Assembly (NCBI RefSeq): GCF_002946355.1
Contig: NZ_PKOZ01000009.1
Coordinates: forward strand, 1-61,189
Source of the DNA: Pradoshia eiseniae
Lineage (GTDB): Bacteria; Bacillota; Bacilli; Bacillales; Pradoshiaceae
Direction: 5' to 3'
Length of the DNA: 61,189 bases
Below the pieces are notes generated by a model. It saw only the letters and a list, made by a program, of their open reading frames with translations. It did not search any database and was not told the DNA's origin. This document shows positions 42,472 to 51,635 of the stretch, piece after piece; the stretch's first letter is position 1; the number at the start of each line of letters is the position of its first letter. Made by a program: the position numbers and the translations under genes.

Positions 42472-43185
42472 GTGCATTATACTTTATCTCCATTAGGAGA
42501 CAACGCTATTATGATTCATTTTGGGCAAGACATTAACGAAGGAGATTTTGAGAAAGTCATGAAGGCTGTTAAGGCTCTCGATCGAGTATCTGAGGACTGG
42601 CTCATTGAGATTGTTCCAAGCTATACATCTATTGCTGTATTTTATGATCCTGTAATCGTACATAAACAGCAAGAAGAATCCAAGCTTCCTTATGAATTGG
42701 TCTGTATGAGGCTGGAAGAAATCTTATCGGTGGAGAGCAGCGCTGAAGGAAAAAATGAAAGATTGATAGAAATTCCTGTTTGTTATGGCGGTGAGCTGGG
42801 ACCAGATCTTTCGTACGTTGCTGAGTATAATCAGCTCTCAGAGGAGGAGGTCATAGAGCTACACTCTAGCGGAGAATATTTGGTTTATATGCTTGGCTTT
42901 GCCCCTGGGTTTCCCTATATAGGCGGCATGAATAAAAAGATTGCAGCACCAAGGAAAGAAACACCCCGCCTAAGCATACCGGCCCGGTCTGTTGGAATTG
43001 CCGGTGAGCAGACAGGCATCTATCCCATTGAAACTCCTGGCGGCTGGCAATTGATCGGAAGGACGCCGAAGGAACTCTTCCTCCCGGATGAAAATCCCCC
43101 AGCTCTCCTGCAAGCCGGTGACCGAATATCGTTTAAACCGATTAGCTATGAGGAGTATCTATCGTTAGGAGGGGAGGAAGCATGA
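42472..43185 (+). CDS. pxpB: 5-oxoprolinase subunit PxpB (KipI family)
   Basis: A 237-residue protein. Its C-terminal half shows the family signature YMLGFAPGFPYIGGMN, IPARSVGIAGEQTGIYP and ETPGGWQLIGRTP. PxpA, B and C together cleave 5-oxoproline to glutamate with ATP. In B. subtilis the homologue KipI also inhibits the sporulation kinase KinA. A GTG at 42472 is preferred over the GTG at 42463 from its spacing to AAGGG. It overlaps pxpC by 4 bp. Confidence 0.93.
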   Translation: MHYTLSPLGDNAIMIHFGQDINEGDFEKVMKAVKALDRVSEDWLIEIVPSYTSIAVFYDPVIVHKQQEESKLPYELVCMRLEEILSVESSAEGKNERLIEIPVCYGGELGPDLSYVAEYNQLSEEEVIELHSSGEYLVYMLGFAPGFPYIGGMNKKIAAPRKETPRLSIPARSVGIAGEQTGIYPIETPGGWQLIGRTPKELFLPDENPPALLQAGDRISFKPISYEEYLSLGGEEA

Positions 43186-44141
43186 TTATCGAAAAGCCTG
43201 GTTTGCTATCAACCATTCAGGATTTAGGAAGGAAAGGCTATAAACGATATGGCATCATTTCAAGCGGTTCAATGGACCAGATAGCCCATCGGATCGCCAA
43301 TATGCTTGTGCTTAATGATGAGGATGATGAAGCAATCGAAATTACGATGACAGGTCCTGTGATCCAGTTCCAGAACGATGCGGTGATCGCCATTACGGGC
43401 GGACAATTATCCCCTGCAATCAATGAGGAAAAGATTGAGATGTATCGTCCAGTTTTGGTGAGAGCAGGAGATGTCCTTTCCTTTGGAAGAGCAAAGGAAG
43501 GCATTCGCTCTTACTTGGCTGTCCATGGCGGATTTTCCGTCGATCGGGTGATGCAAAGTGCCTCCACTTACCTTAGGGCCGGGATAGGCGGATATAAAGG
43601 GCGGGCATTGAAGAAAGGTGATGTGCTGCCATTAAAGAGAACCATTTCCATTGATGAGTGGGATAAACCAATTAAGTGGTCAGCTAATCGATTCAATCAT
43701 TCACAAGACATGATGCCGAAAACAATCAGAGTGATTAAAGGGCTTCAATATGATGCATTCACGGAGGATAGTCAACGTTCCTTTGAAGAGAAGGAATACA
43801 CCGTGATGCCAGACTCGGACAGGATGGGCTATCGGTTGGATGGTGAAAATTTAAGCTTAAAAGAACAAAGGGAGTTCATCTCAGAGGCTGTCTCGTTTGG
43901 GACAATCCAAGTACCTGCTGATGGGCAGCCGATCATCCTTTTGGCAGACAGCCAAACGCTCGGCGGGTATGCAAAGCTTGCCCAGATCGCGACGGTGAAT
44001 CGATCCATTCTTGCCCAATCGAAACCAGGAGACCGCTTGAAATTCAATGTAATCGGATTGAACGAGGCACAGCGGCTGCTGATCGAACAAGAGCAGGAGC
44101 TGCAAATCCTGAAAAGAGCGATCGCGTTAGAGATGGAATGA
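43182..44141 (+). CDS. pxpC: 5-oxoprolinase subunit PxpC (KipA family)
   Basis: A 319-residue biotin-dependent-carboxylase-like protein. KPGLLSTIQDLGRKGYKRYG then ISSGSMDQIAHRIAN and the DSDRMGYRLDG and SFGTIQVPADGQPIILLADS segments are family hallmarks. It pairs with PxpB to form the oxoprolinase ATP-dependent subcomplex. The ATG overlaps the pxpB stop (ATGA-type), so translation is coupled. Confidence 0.93.
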   Translation: MIIEKPGLLSTIQDLGRKGYKRYGIISSGSMDQIAHRIANMLVLNDEDDEAIEITMTGPVIQFQNDAVIAITGGQLSPAINEEKIEMYRPVLVRAGDVLSFGRAKEGIRSYLAVHGGFSVDRVMQSASTYLRAGIGGYKGRALKKGDVLPLKRTISIDEWDKPIKWSANRFNHSQDMMPKTIRVIKGLQYDAFTEDSQRSFEEKEYTVMPDSDRMGYRLDGENLSLKEQREFISEAVSFGTIQVPADGQPIILLADSQTLGGYAKLAQIATVNRSILAQSKPGDRLKFNVIGLNEAQRLLIEQEQELQILKRAIALEME

Positions 44142-44159
44142 TGGGAAGGGGGAGAAATC

Positions 44160-44927
44160 ATGTATGTTATCGATATCAATTGTGATATGGGGGAAAGCTT
44201 CGGGAATTATCAGCTCGGTGCCGATACAGAGGTTTTGAAGTATGTCACTTCTGCGAATATTGCCTGCGGATTCCATGCGGGTGACCCGGCTACCATGAAG
44301 AAAACGGTGCGTATGGCCTTGGATGAGAACGTTGGCATTGGCGCCCATCCGGGATTTCAGGACTTAGTTGGATTTGGGCGGCGGGAAATGCAGGTGAGCC
44401 CAGAAGAAGCGTATGATTTGATTGTCTATCAAATCGGCGCACTGGAAGCGTTTGTGCGCTCAGAGGGGGGAAGACTCCAGCATGTCAAGCCTCACGGGGC
44501 ATTATTCAATATGGCGGCCGTTGATTCTATGCTTGCAAGGGCGGTCGCAGAAGCGGTGTATAACGTGGATGCAGAACTGATTTTATTTGGTTTATCCGGA
44601 AGCGAATTAGTGAAAGCCGGGGAGGAAATTGGCCTTCGTACCGCGAGTGAGGTGTTTTCCGACCGAACCTATCAGCAGGATGGCTCATTAACTTCCAGAA
44701 GGAAGCCAGGGGCGCTTATTGAAAACCCTGATGAAGCCATTGCCCAAGTAGTCCGCATGGTGAAGGATCAAAAGGTCAAGGCGCTTAATGGACCTGACAT
44801 CGATATTTGCGCGCATACGGTTTGCATCCATGGAGATGGGGAGAGCGCACTTCGGTTTGCGGAACAAATTACGAAAACCCTAAACCAAGAAAATATTGAG
44901 ATTAAGAGAATAGGAGATTTCTTATAA
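44160..44927 (+). CDS. pxpA: 5-oxoprolinase subunit PxpA (LamB/YcsF family)
   Basis: A 255-residue protein. [55 protein letters not shown] and [11 protein letters not shown] are the family signatures. It is the third component of 5-oxoprolinase. It lies 18 bp after pxpC with AAGGGGGAG upstream. Gene order pxpB-pxpC-pxpA differs from the B. subtilis ycsF-ycsG-ycsI-kipI-kipA order. Confidence 0.95.
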   Translation: MYVIDINCDMGESFGNYQLGADTEVLKYVTSANIACGFHAGDPATMKKTVRMALDENVGIGAHPGFQDLVGFGRREMQVSPEEAYDLIVYQIGALEAFVRSEGGRLQHVKPHGALFNMAAVDSMLARAVAEAVYNVDAELILFGLSGSELVKAGEEIGLRTASEVFSDRTYQQDGSLTSRRKPGALIENPDEAIAQVVRMVKDQKVKALNGPDIDICAHTVCIHGDGESALRFAEQITKTLNQENIEIKRIGDFL

Positions 44928-44940
44928 GAGCTATTTTTTC

Positions 44941-46152
44941 ATGAAGGGAGATGATGAGATGGAAAAGAAGGAGTCACGGTTAAGCATCCTGCTTGGAGCA
45001 GCATTCCTGATGGCGACTTCAGCCATAGGGCCTGGATTTCTTACACAGACAACTGTTTTTACGGAGGAATTGCTCGCAAGCATGGGATTTGTCATCTTGG
45101 TTTCCATCATCATTGACCTTGGCGCTCAGATGAATATATGGCGGGTCATCGCCGTTTCCAAACGAAGAGCCCAGGATATCGCCAATGAGCTTCTCCCGGG
45201 ATTGGGGTATGTCCTTGCTGCCATGATCGTGATTGGCGGTCTTGCGTTTAACATAGGCAATATTGGCGGTGCTGGTCTTGGATTAAATGTCATTGTCGGG
45301 GTAGATGCCCGTGTGGGAGCTATCCTGAGCGGGATCGTCGCGGTTAGCATCTTTTTAATTAGGGAAGCGGGAAAAGCGATGGACCGCTTCACTCAAGTGA
45401 TGGGTTTTGTCATGATTATTCTGACCATATATGTGATGTTTACCGCCTCTCCACCTGTTGGTGAAGCAGCGGTGCGGACATTTGCTCCAGAAAGAATTGA
45501 TTTTTTGGCTATAGTGACCCTTGTTGGCGGGACGGTTGGTGGCTATATCACATTTGCAGGCGGTCATCGTTTGATTGATGCAGGAGTGACGGGGAAGGAA
45601 AATCTGCGAGAAGTGACGAAAGGGGCCATCAGTGCGATTGGAATCGCCTCGATTATGCGAATTTTTCTATTCCTCGCTGTGCTTGGGATTGTCTCACAGG
45701 GTCTGGTGTTAGATTCAGACAATCCAGCAGCTTCTGTTTTCCAATATGCAGCAGGCGATATCGGATACAAGATTTTCGGGGTCATCATGTGGGCAGCGGC
45801 TGTAACAAGTGTCATTGGCGCGGCATACACATCAGTTTCATTCATCAAGACATTCAGCCTATTGGTGGAACGCAATCAAAAATGGTTCACGATTGGCTTC
45901 ATTATTATATCGACAGTCGTTTTCGCTACAGTCGGTGAACCAGTGAAAGTGCTCGTTCTCGTAGGTGCCCTGAATGGCTTGATTCTGCCCATCGCGCTTT
46001 GTGTGATGCTGATTGCCAGCTATAAAAAAAGAATTGTCGGGGACTATAAGCAGCCAATCTGGCTGACATTGCTTGGCGGTATGATTGTCATAACAATGGC
46101 CATAATGGGGATTTATACGATGGTCAAGGAGATTCCAAGATTATTTGCTTAG
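44941..46152 (+). CDS. NRAMP-family transporter of the 5-oxoprolinase cluster (YcsG-like)
   Basis: A 403-residue membrane protein with about 11 helices. It is NRAMP-like, but the usual metal-binding DPGN motif of helix 1 is replaced (TSAIGPGFLTQTTVF), and the helix-6 MPH motif is absent. It is therefore unlikely to carry divalent metals and may carry 5-oxoproline or another organic solute. YcsG has this context in B. subtilis. It is the last gene of the pxp operon, 13 bp after pxpA. The start may be ATG 44959, with GGAGATGATG upstream. Confidence 0.85.
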   Translation: MKGDDEMEKKESRLSILLGAAFLMATSAIGPGFLTQTTVFTEELLASMGFVILVSIIIDLGAQMNIWRVIAVSKRRAQDIANELLPGLGYVLAAMIVIGGLAFNIGNIGGAGLGLNVIVGVDARVGAILSGIVAVSIFLIREAGKAMDRFTQVMGFVMIILTIYVMFTASPPVGEAAVRTFAPERIDFLAIVTLVGGTVGGYITFAGGHRLIDAGVTGKENLREVTKGAISAIGIASIMRIFLFLAVLGIVSQGLVLDSDNPAASVFQYAAGDIGYKIFGVIMWAAAVTSVIGAAYTSVSFIKTFSLLVERNQKWFTIGFIIISTVVFATVGEPVKVLVLVGALNGLILPIALCVMLIASYKKRIVGDYKQPIWLTLLGGMIVITMAIMGIYTMVKEIPRLFA

Positions 46153-46295
46153 AGCATACTTTTAGCTTTTGGCTATAGATTAGTCATAAAATGTGATAAG
46201 ATACACAATAAGTGGGAAAAGGACGGAATTATGCGACATCTCTTTCCCTGGACAATCATCGTATGAGAAACAATCAAATAGAAAGGGGGATGTGT

Positions 46296-46610
46296 ATGGA
46301 TTGGATCGCCTTCCTTGGATCAATCATCATCCCATTTTTGACCATCTTATTACTGGCCTCTTGGGCATCGAATCATCGTAAAGATCCTGCCAAGAAAATT
46401 ATTTTTGGCGTTGTGATTTTGCAAATACTTTTCGTCATTGGGTTCGTCGTCTTGTTTACCCCAAAAATGGTTATATGGCTAGCTATAGCCTCACTTGTCC
46501 TCATGCTTTTGGGCGGCCTGATGTATAAGTCATTAAGAAATGAGAAATCCGTTGCCGGCGTACTGCTTATGCAGGGGGTACTCGTGTTAGTCCTCTTAAT
46601 TGCTTATTGA
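46296..46610 (+). CDS. 104-residue membrane protein, unknown
   Basis: Four hydrophobic segments (about residues 3-22, 36-54, 56-72 and 85-104) separated by short basic loops (NHRKDPAKK, KSLRNEKS). The ATG at 46296 has AAAGGGGG 7 nt upstream. I recognise no family. Its own terminator follows. Confidence 0.7.
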   Translation: MDWIAFLGSIIIPFLTILLLASWASNHRKDPAKKIIFGVVILQILFVIGFVVLFTPKMVIWLAIASLVLMLLGGLMYKSLRNEKSVAGVLLMQGVLVLVLLIAY

Positions 46611-46636
46611 ATAAAGATGTATAATAATGAGAGTAT

Positions 46637-46664
46637 GAGAGCTTCCTATATAAGGAGGCTTTTA
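46637..46664 (+). terminator. terminator after the 104-residue ORF
   Basis: AGCTTCCT/AGGAGGCT stem with T-rich tail. Confidence 0.75.
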
Positions 46665-46816
46665 TTATGATGATTTGCAGATATTCCAACATCAGCTTTT
46701 AACCTGGTAAACTAAAATGTATGAGTTTGGTAAAATAGTCAGGCTGTTTGTCATGTGCACATGGTTTTTTCTATAAAATGATTCATTGGCGAATTTTTAT
46801 GTTGGAGGGGTTAAAC

Positions 46817-47707
46817 ATGAGGAAGGTCAGAAAAGCCATTATACCGGCAGCTGGCTTAGGGACGCGATTTTTGCCGGCCACTAAGGCGATGCCGAAGGAA
46901 ATGCTGCCAATCGTTGATAAGCCAACCATACAATATATCGTTGAAGAGGCGATTGGCTCTGGAATCGAGGACATCATTATTGTGACAGGTAAGGGCAAAC
47001 GGGCGATTGAGGATCATTTTGACAATGCTTTTGAGCTTGAGACAAACCTTGAGCAACAACAGAAATATGATTTGCTCGAGAAAGTTCAAGCTCCATCAAA
47101 GGTTGATATTCATTATATTCGGCAAAAGGAACCAAAGGGGTTGGGCCATGCGATTTGGTGTGCACGTAAATTTATCGGGGATGAACCGTTTGCCGTCCTG
47201 CTCGGTGATGACCTGGTCGTGGCAGAAACCCCATCCCTGCAACAATTAATCGAACAATACAACAAGACTCTGTCATCGATCATTGGCGTTCAGCATGTAC
47301 CTGATACGGAAACCCATCGCTACGGAATTATTGACCCGGGGAAACAACGGGCAAATCGCCTGTATGAAGTACATGATTTTATCGAAAAACCTGCCCCAGA
47401 TAAGGCGCCGTCTAATCTAGCTATCCTAGGACGGTATATTTTGATGCCTGAGATCTTTATGTTCCTTGAGAATCAGCGGCCTGGAGCGGGAGGCGAGATT
47501 CAATTGACCGATGCGATTCAAAAACTCAATGAAATCCAGCGTGTGTTTGCCTATGAATTTGAAGGAACACGCTATGATGTCGGCGAGAAGATTGGATTCA
47601 TCAAGACGACGATTGAATTTGCCTTAAAGAATTCGGAATTGCGAGATGATGTCCTGGATTTCATGAAAGAAAAATTGGCACGGGGCGAAGAAAAGAATAA
47701 CGTGTAA
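46817..47707 (+). CDS. galU: UTP-glucose-1-phosphate uridylyltransferase
   Basis: A 296-residue nucleotidyltransferase making UDP-glucose for teichoic acid glucosylation, glycolipids and exopolysaccharide (GtaB in B. subtilis). Motifs: [20 protein letters not shown] (nucleotide binding), LGDDLVV (metal aspartate) and [18 protein letters not shown] near the end is also conserved. The ATG at 46817 begins the family similarity and has GGAGGGG upstream. Full length. Confidence 0.95.
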   Translation: MRKVRKAIIPAAGLGTRFLPATKAMPKEMLPIVDKPTIQYIVEEAIGSGIEDIIIVTGKGKRAIEDHFDNAFELETNLEQQQKYDLLEKVQAPSKVDIHYIRQKEPKGLGHAIWCARKFIGDEPFAVLLGDDLVVAETPSLQQLIEQYNKTLSSIIGVQHVPDTETHRYGIIDPGKQRANRLYEVHDFIEKPAPDKAPSNLAILGRYILMPEIFMFLENQRPGAGGEIQLTDAIQKLNEIQRVFAYEFEGTRYDVGEKIGFIKTTIEFALKNSELRDDVLDFMKEKLARGEEKNNV

Positions 47708-47765
47708 TTCACTATAAGAATTCTTCAGTTTTACATAATGCAATCCGCTTATAACTATATTGTCT

Positions 47766-47799
47766 AAAGCCGTTTCGAATAAGGAAGCGGCCTTATTTG
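47766..47799 (+). terminator. galU terminator
   Basis: AAAGCCGTTTC/GGAAGCGGCCTT imperfect stem with a T-containing tail. Confidence 0.7.
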
Positions 47800-48066
47800 T
47801 CATTCAACACATGTAGTCCGTTTCCTGATTTACATAACAAGATTGCAGCGCTTTAACTGCAATCCGTATGAAACCATAGCCTATAACGGATAATGGCCCT
47901 TGCAAGGCTTGCTAGATATGATTTGGTTATGGTGCCAGCTATCTATATCATCTTTACTTGTGTCTATGGAGTAACGATTAATCTGATCGTTTTATAGTTG
48001 TAACGCCTCTTAAGACAGATGAATGGTAGACTGACAGGGAGCATCTGTCGTAAGCAGGCATTTACA

Positions 48067-48095
48067 TTGACTATTATCTCGAATTTGAGATAATA
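48067..48095 (+). promoter_or_regulatory. promoter with MhqR-type operator
   Basis: TTGACT (48067-48072), 16 nt, GATAAT (48089-48094). Spacer and -10 are covered by a 24-bp palindrome with perfect 9-bp arms, TATTATCTC-GAATTT-GAGATAATA (48072-48095), matching the MhqR operator pattern ATCTCGAA-TTCGAGAT of B. subtilis. Binding here would block RNA polymerase. Confidence 0.8.
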
Positions 48096-48134
48096 AACAC
48101 AATAAAAGAATAAGTTAAAGAGAGGGTTTTGCAT

Positions 48135-49073
48135 ATGTTCAAGACAATGGGCATACATCACATTTCAGCCATCGTTGGCAATCCGCAGGAGAACCTGGAC
48201 TTTTACAGCGGAATCCTCGGGCTGCGTCTAGTTAAAAAAACCGTAAACTTCGATGATCCTGGCACGTATCATCTTTATTTTGGCAATGATAAAGGATCTC
48301 CCGGAACCATTATGACATTCTTTCCATGGAATAAAGGATTTAAAGGGCGTATTGGAACAGGGCAGGTCGGTGTAACAAGCTTCGCTATTCCTCCGGGATC
48401 CATGGCATTCTGGGAAGAACGGTTTCAAACCTATCACGTTTCTTTCAAGAAAACTGTACGATTCGGGGAAACGTATATCGCCTTTGAAGACCCGCACGGC
48501 CTTCAGCTTGAATTAGTCGAACGCGATAATGGCGCTCACTCGGATTGGTCTTTTAATGGGGTAAGCCCTGAGACAGGAATCAAAGGGTTCGCCGGAGCCA
48601 TTCTCCTAACAAGCTCCCCTGGCCATACGATGGGATTGATTAAGAATGGGCTGGGGTTAGCGGCAGTCGGGAAGGAAGGAGATTATGTCCGGTACCGAAG
48701 TGAAGCGGAATTTGGAAACGTCATCGATGTGGATGTATCTGAACATGAGCGGGGAAGGATGGGAACGGGTACGGTGCATCATATTGCCTGGCGGGCAGCA
48801 GACAATGAGGAGCAGGGTCTAGCTCGTGAGTTTCTTATCAATAAAGGCTATGCGGTGACATCAGTGAAAGACAGAAAGTATTTTCAGGCTATTTATTTCA
48901 AGGAGCATGGCGATATCCTTTTTGAGATAGCGACTGACCCTCCTGGGTTTTTGATTGATGAGGAGGCAGGTCACCTTGGGGAGACCTTGATGCTCCCTGA
49001 TGAATATGAATCCATGAGACGAGAGATTGAGCGAAATTTAATGAAAATATATGTGCGGGAAATTAATGGATAA
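48135..49073 (+). CDS. ring-cleaving dioxygenase of the MhqA/MhqO type (VOC/glyoxalase fold)
   Basis: A 312-residue protein with two VOC modules. GIHHISAIVGNPQENLDFYS, YIAFEDPHGLQLELVE and GTVHHIAWRA supply the metal-binding His/Glu of the extradiol dioxygenase class. MhqA/MhqO/MhqE protect B. subtilis from quinones and azo compounds. The ATG at 48135 is preferred over a TTG at 48129 from spacing to GAGGG. The operator upstream supports the assignment. Likely co-transcribed with the WrbA-type gene. Confidence 0.88.
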   Translation: MFKTMGIHHISAIVGNPQENLDFYSGILGLRLVKKTVNFDDPGTYHLYFGNDKGSPGTIMTFFPWNKGFKGRIGTGQVGVTSFAIPPGSMAFWEERFQTYHVSFKKTVRFGETYIAFEDPHGLQLELVERDNGAHSDWSFNGVSPETGIKGFAGAILLTSSPGHTMGLIKNGLGLAAVGKEGDYVRYRSEAEFGNVIDVDVSEHERGRMGTGTVHHIAWRAADNEEQGLAREFLINKGYAVTSVKDRKYFQAIYFKEHGDILFEIATDPPGFLIDEEAGHLGETLMLPDEYESMRREIERNLMKIYVREING

Positions 49074-49171
49074 GTGGTCAATTAAAGGCTTCTAATAGGC
49101 AAAAAAAGGGTAAAAGGATAGAACGGAGATTAAAAACCTAGAGGTTGGCGAGGAAAAGGAGGAGAAACGAC

Positions 49172-49780
49172 ATGCCTATTAAACTAGCCATCATTTATTA
49201 CAGTGTCGGCGGAACCAATTATCAGCTGGCCAAATGGGCTGAAGAAGCGGGAATAGACGCTGGGGCTGAAGTGAAAGTCATGAAGGTGCCAGAGCTTGCC
49301 CCGCAATCCGTCATTGACGCCAATAAGGATTGGAAGGCGTTTTTGGAATCCACCAAGGAAGTGCCGGAAGTCAGATTAGATGATCTTGAATGGGCAGATG
49401 CGATTATCTTTAGCGTGCCAACCCGATTTGGCAATATGCCATCCCAAATGAAGCAATTCCTCGATACGACAGGAGGGCTTTGGTTCAACGGCAAGCTTGT
49501 CAATAAGGTAGTAAGTGCCATGTCGTCAGCTCAGAACCAGCATGGCGGCCAGGAGGCAACCATACTCTCCTTATACACAACGATGTACCATTGGGGAGCG
49601 ATTGTCGCGACACCAGGGTATGCAGACCCTTCCATTTATAAGGCGGGAGGCAATCCATATGGAACAAGTGTGACGGTAGGACAGGATGGCAAAATGGTCG
49701 AGGATGTTGAAGCAGCGGTGAAGTATCAGGCAAAACGCACACTTACTGTTGCCGAATGGGTGAAAAAAGGTAACGAATAA
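49172..49780 (+). CDS. wrbA: NAD(P)H:quinone oxidoreductase, WrbA type
   Basis: A 202-residue flavodoxin-like quinone reductase. IIYYSVGGTNYQLAKWAEE is the FMN phosphate loop, IFSVPTRFGNMPSQMKQFLD and AMSSAQNQHGGQEATILSLY are WrbA signatures. It reduces quinones by two electrons, avoiding semiquinone radicals. AAGGAGGAG lies 8 nt before the ATG. Pairing with an MhqO-type dioxygenase fits a quinone detoxification operon. Confidence 0.93.
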   Translation: MPIKLAIIYYSVGGTNYQLAKWAEEAGIDAGAEVKVMKVPELAPQSVIDANKDWKAFLESTKEVPEVRLDDLEWADAIIFSVPTRFGNMPSQMKQFLDTTGGLWFNGKLVNKVVSAMSSAQNQHGGQEATILSLYTTMYHWGAIVATPGYADPSIYKAGGNPYGTSVTVGQDGKMVEDVEAAVKYQAKRTLTVAEWVKKGNE

Positions 49781-49781
49781 A

Positions 49782-49831
49782 ACAAAGATGAAGAAGGGTC
49801 CTGCAAAAGGGCTCTTCTTCATCTTTGTTTG
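49782..49831. terminator. long bidirectional terminator
   Basis: AAACAAAGATGAAGAAG/CTTCTTCATCTTTGTTT arms; the right arm covers the stop region of the exonuclease gene. Confidence 0.92.
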
Positions 49832-50553
49832 GCGATTTCACTGTACACATCCCCGAGATTTCTATAGCCGGCATCCAAAGCCATTTGCAGATAATGAGCC
49901 CATAAATGGCCGGTCATAACTGCATCTCCGAGTGCGTGGTGGCGCCCAGCGGTGTTTATGCCGCACTCCTCGCATAACCGTTCAAGCGGCTGTGTTTGTG
50001 AGACGGGATTAAAGAGGTTCGTTAAAAAGGAAGTGTCAATGATTCTATGCTGGAATCTCTTTTTCATCAGATCCCATGTGACTTTTTGCATGAAGGATTG
50101 TTCATGCTTGGAATGATGGGCAATCAGGATTCTCGATGAAATGTATTGATAGAATTTCAGGAGGACTTCATGAGCCTCAGGCGAATCTCTCAATTGTTCA
50201 TCAGTGATATTCGTCAGCGCGGCTATTTCTGGAGGGATGGAATCCTCATTTTTGATTAAGGAATAGAATGTCTCCTCGTCGCTGAATGCCGTTCCTTTCA
50301 TTTTAACCGCTCCAATGGAGATAATTTTATCCCCTTTATCCGGGTAGAATCCGGTCGTTTCTATGTCGAAGACGACGACTTCCAATTCATGAAGGGGACA
50401 ACTGAGGTCATCCTTTTGGCGAACCTCCTTTTCGAGCTGGCGAAGAAAGGAAATGCTTTGCGCTGATGTCTGCCCTTGCATGCCGGCTAAGACATTTGAG
50501 CTGATTTTCCCTCCCATTCCTCTGAAAAACTGGATAAAATCATTCATTCCCAT
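49819..50553 (-). CDS. DEDDh 3'-5' exonuclease (DNA polymerase III epsilon/PolC-exo type)
   Basis: A 244-residue exonuclease. VVVFDIETTGFYPDKGDKII (Exo I, catalytic D and E), RILIAHHSKHEQSFM (Exo II) and GRHHALGDAVMTGHLW (Exo IIIepsilon, H and D) are intact. An N-terminal 55-residue extension is not part of the nuclease fold. It overlaps the nucleotidyltransferase gene by 14 bp, so both are made from one message. This epsilon-type exonuclease with a DUF294 partner is a known gene pairing, but its role is unclear. GGAGGG precedes the ATG. Confidence 0.88.
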   Translation of the reverse strand: MGMNDFIQFFRGMGGKISSNVLAGMQGQTSAQSISFLRQLEKEVRQKDDLSCPLHELEVVVFDIETTGFYPDKGDKIISIGAVKMKGTAFSDEETFYSLIKNEDSIPPEIAALTNITDEQLRDSPEAHEVLLKFYQYISSRILIAHHSKHEQSFMQKVTWDLMKKRFQHRIIDTSFLTNLFNPVSQTQPLERLCEECGINTAGRHHALGDAVMTGHLWAHYLQMALDAGYRNLGDVYSEIAKQR

Positions 50554-51532
50554 GGTGTCCCTCCTTTTTAGCGAATTTCCGTACATACTCATTCAATTGC
50601 TGTCCATCCTTAATGAGGTCTTTCAATTCTTTCCTTTCAGCCTTTGATAGGCGATCGATATATATGTAATGACCTGATTCATAATCGGTATGATCTCCAT
50701 AGAGGAGACGATATTTCTGAAGCTTCAAAAATTGCCTGCTGAACTTCTCCTTATTCTCCTCGTTCAGGACGGAAGGGGGAAGCTCCTGCAGTCGCAGGCG
50801 GGTAGAGGTGGCCATCAAGTTCCCGGAAATGGCGAGCAGCCTGCCTGCATTGACATAGGGGAATAAACCAGTTTCCTTTATGTTTAATAGACCGGTATAG
50901 GTCCCATGTGTCTCGACGAGAAATTGCCCCAGCATATTGACGGCTTTTTTTGCATGCATCGTATTCTCTAGGATACGGTTGATTAGATGCTTCTCATGAA
51001 TGAAACGATATGCCGTCCTTTTCACATCCTCGATATAAGCCTCTTGCCCGACAAGGCATCGCCCGTCGAGAAACGTTAATAGATAGCGAATGGATTCCCA
51101 AGAATCCTCATTTGTCCATTCATCGACTTGCCCTTTCCATTCTGCTAAGGAGCGGCACCAAAAAGGGTTGCTTGCCATCACCTTTCCATCGCATAACCGA
51201 TATCCTGTAATCGCTAGCCCATTAGAGATTTCTTCACCTAAAGAAACGAAATATTGTTTGGCTTCCTCGGTATTTTGTTCATAAATGATTCCGTGGTCTT
51301 GGTCACTCCAAATCCCTTGCTCCTGGCGGCCGGCACTTCCCATGACAAAGAAGCAGAAGGAGGAGGGGGGAGGACCGTTAGATGAAGCATGAAGTTCAAG
51401 CGATTGATGCACAGCTCGCCTCATAATGTCATCATGCCATTCATTGAGAATGATCGAGTCGGAGGGCGGTATTTTCATTTTTTGATTCCTATAGTCGCGA
51501 ATATCCATGTAATGCCAAGGAACAGTGGACAT
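50540..51532 (-). CDS. DUF294 nucleotidyltransferase-like protein (GlnD-related)
   Basis: A 330-residue protein. FVMGSAGRQEQGIWSDQDHG is the GSxxRxE...SDxD nucleotidyltransferase motif of the DUF294 class, related to the uridylyltransferase domain of GlnD. The C-terminal 130 residues are the helical DUF294_C domain. CBS domains found in many relatives are missing. It follows the ammonium transporter gene and overlaps the exonuclease, so the three form a probable operon. A role in modifying a nitrogen-control protein is attractive but unproven. GGAGG lies before the ATG. Confidence 0.82.
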   Translation of the reverse strand: MSTVPWHYMDIRDYRNQKMKIPPSDSIILNEWHDDIMRRAVHQSLELHASSNGPPPSSFCFFVMGSAGRQEQGIWSDQDHGIIYEQNTEEAKQYFVSLGEEISNGLAITGYRLCDGKVMASNPFWCRSLAEWKGQVDEWTNEDSWESIRYLLTFLDGRCLVGQEAYIEDVKRTAYRFIHEKHLINRILENTMHAKKAVNMLGQFLVETHGTYTGLLNIKETGLFPYVNAGRLLAISGNLMATSTRLRLQELPPSVLNEENKEKFSRQFLKLQKYRLLYGDHTDYESGHYIYIDRLSKAERKELKDLIKDGQQLNEYVRKFAKKEGHHGNE

Positions 51533-51557
51533 AAATAAGCCTCCTTAACAGGCATAA

Positions 51558-51587
51558 CCCCTTGGAGGAGAATCCAAATCCAAGGGG
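51558..51587 (-). terminator. hairpin between amt and the DUF294 gene
   Basis: CCCCTTGG/CCAAGGGG stem without a T-run. More likely an mRNA processing or partial attenuation element than a full terminator. Confidence 0.5.
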
Positions 51588-51635
51588 AATGCGTGAGTCA
51601 GCATGAAAGCTGCTATATGATGAAGCGTTTATTGT

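Larger units (their letters stand above)
47708..48134. other. intergenic region upstream of the quinone-response genes
   Basis: About 430 bases. It contains the galU terminator at 47766-47799 and the MhqR-type operator/promoter at 48067-48095. No gene is seen in between. Confidence 0.6.
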
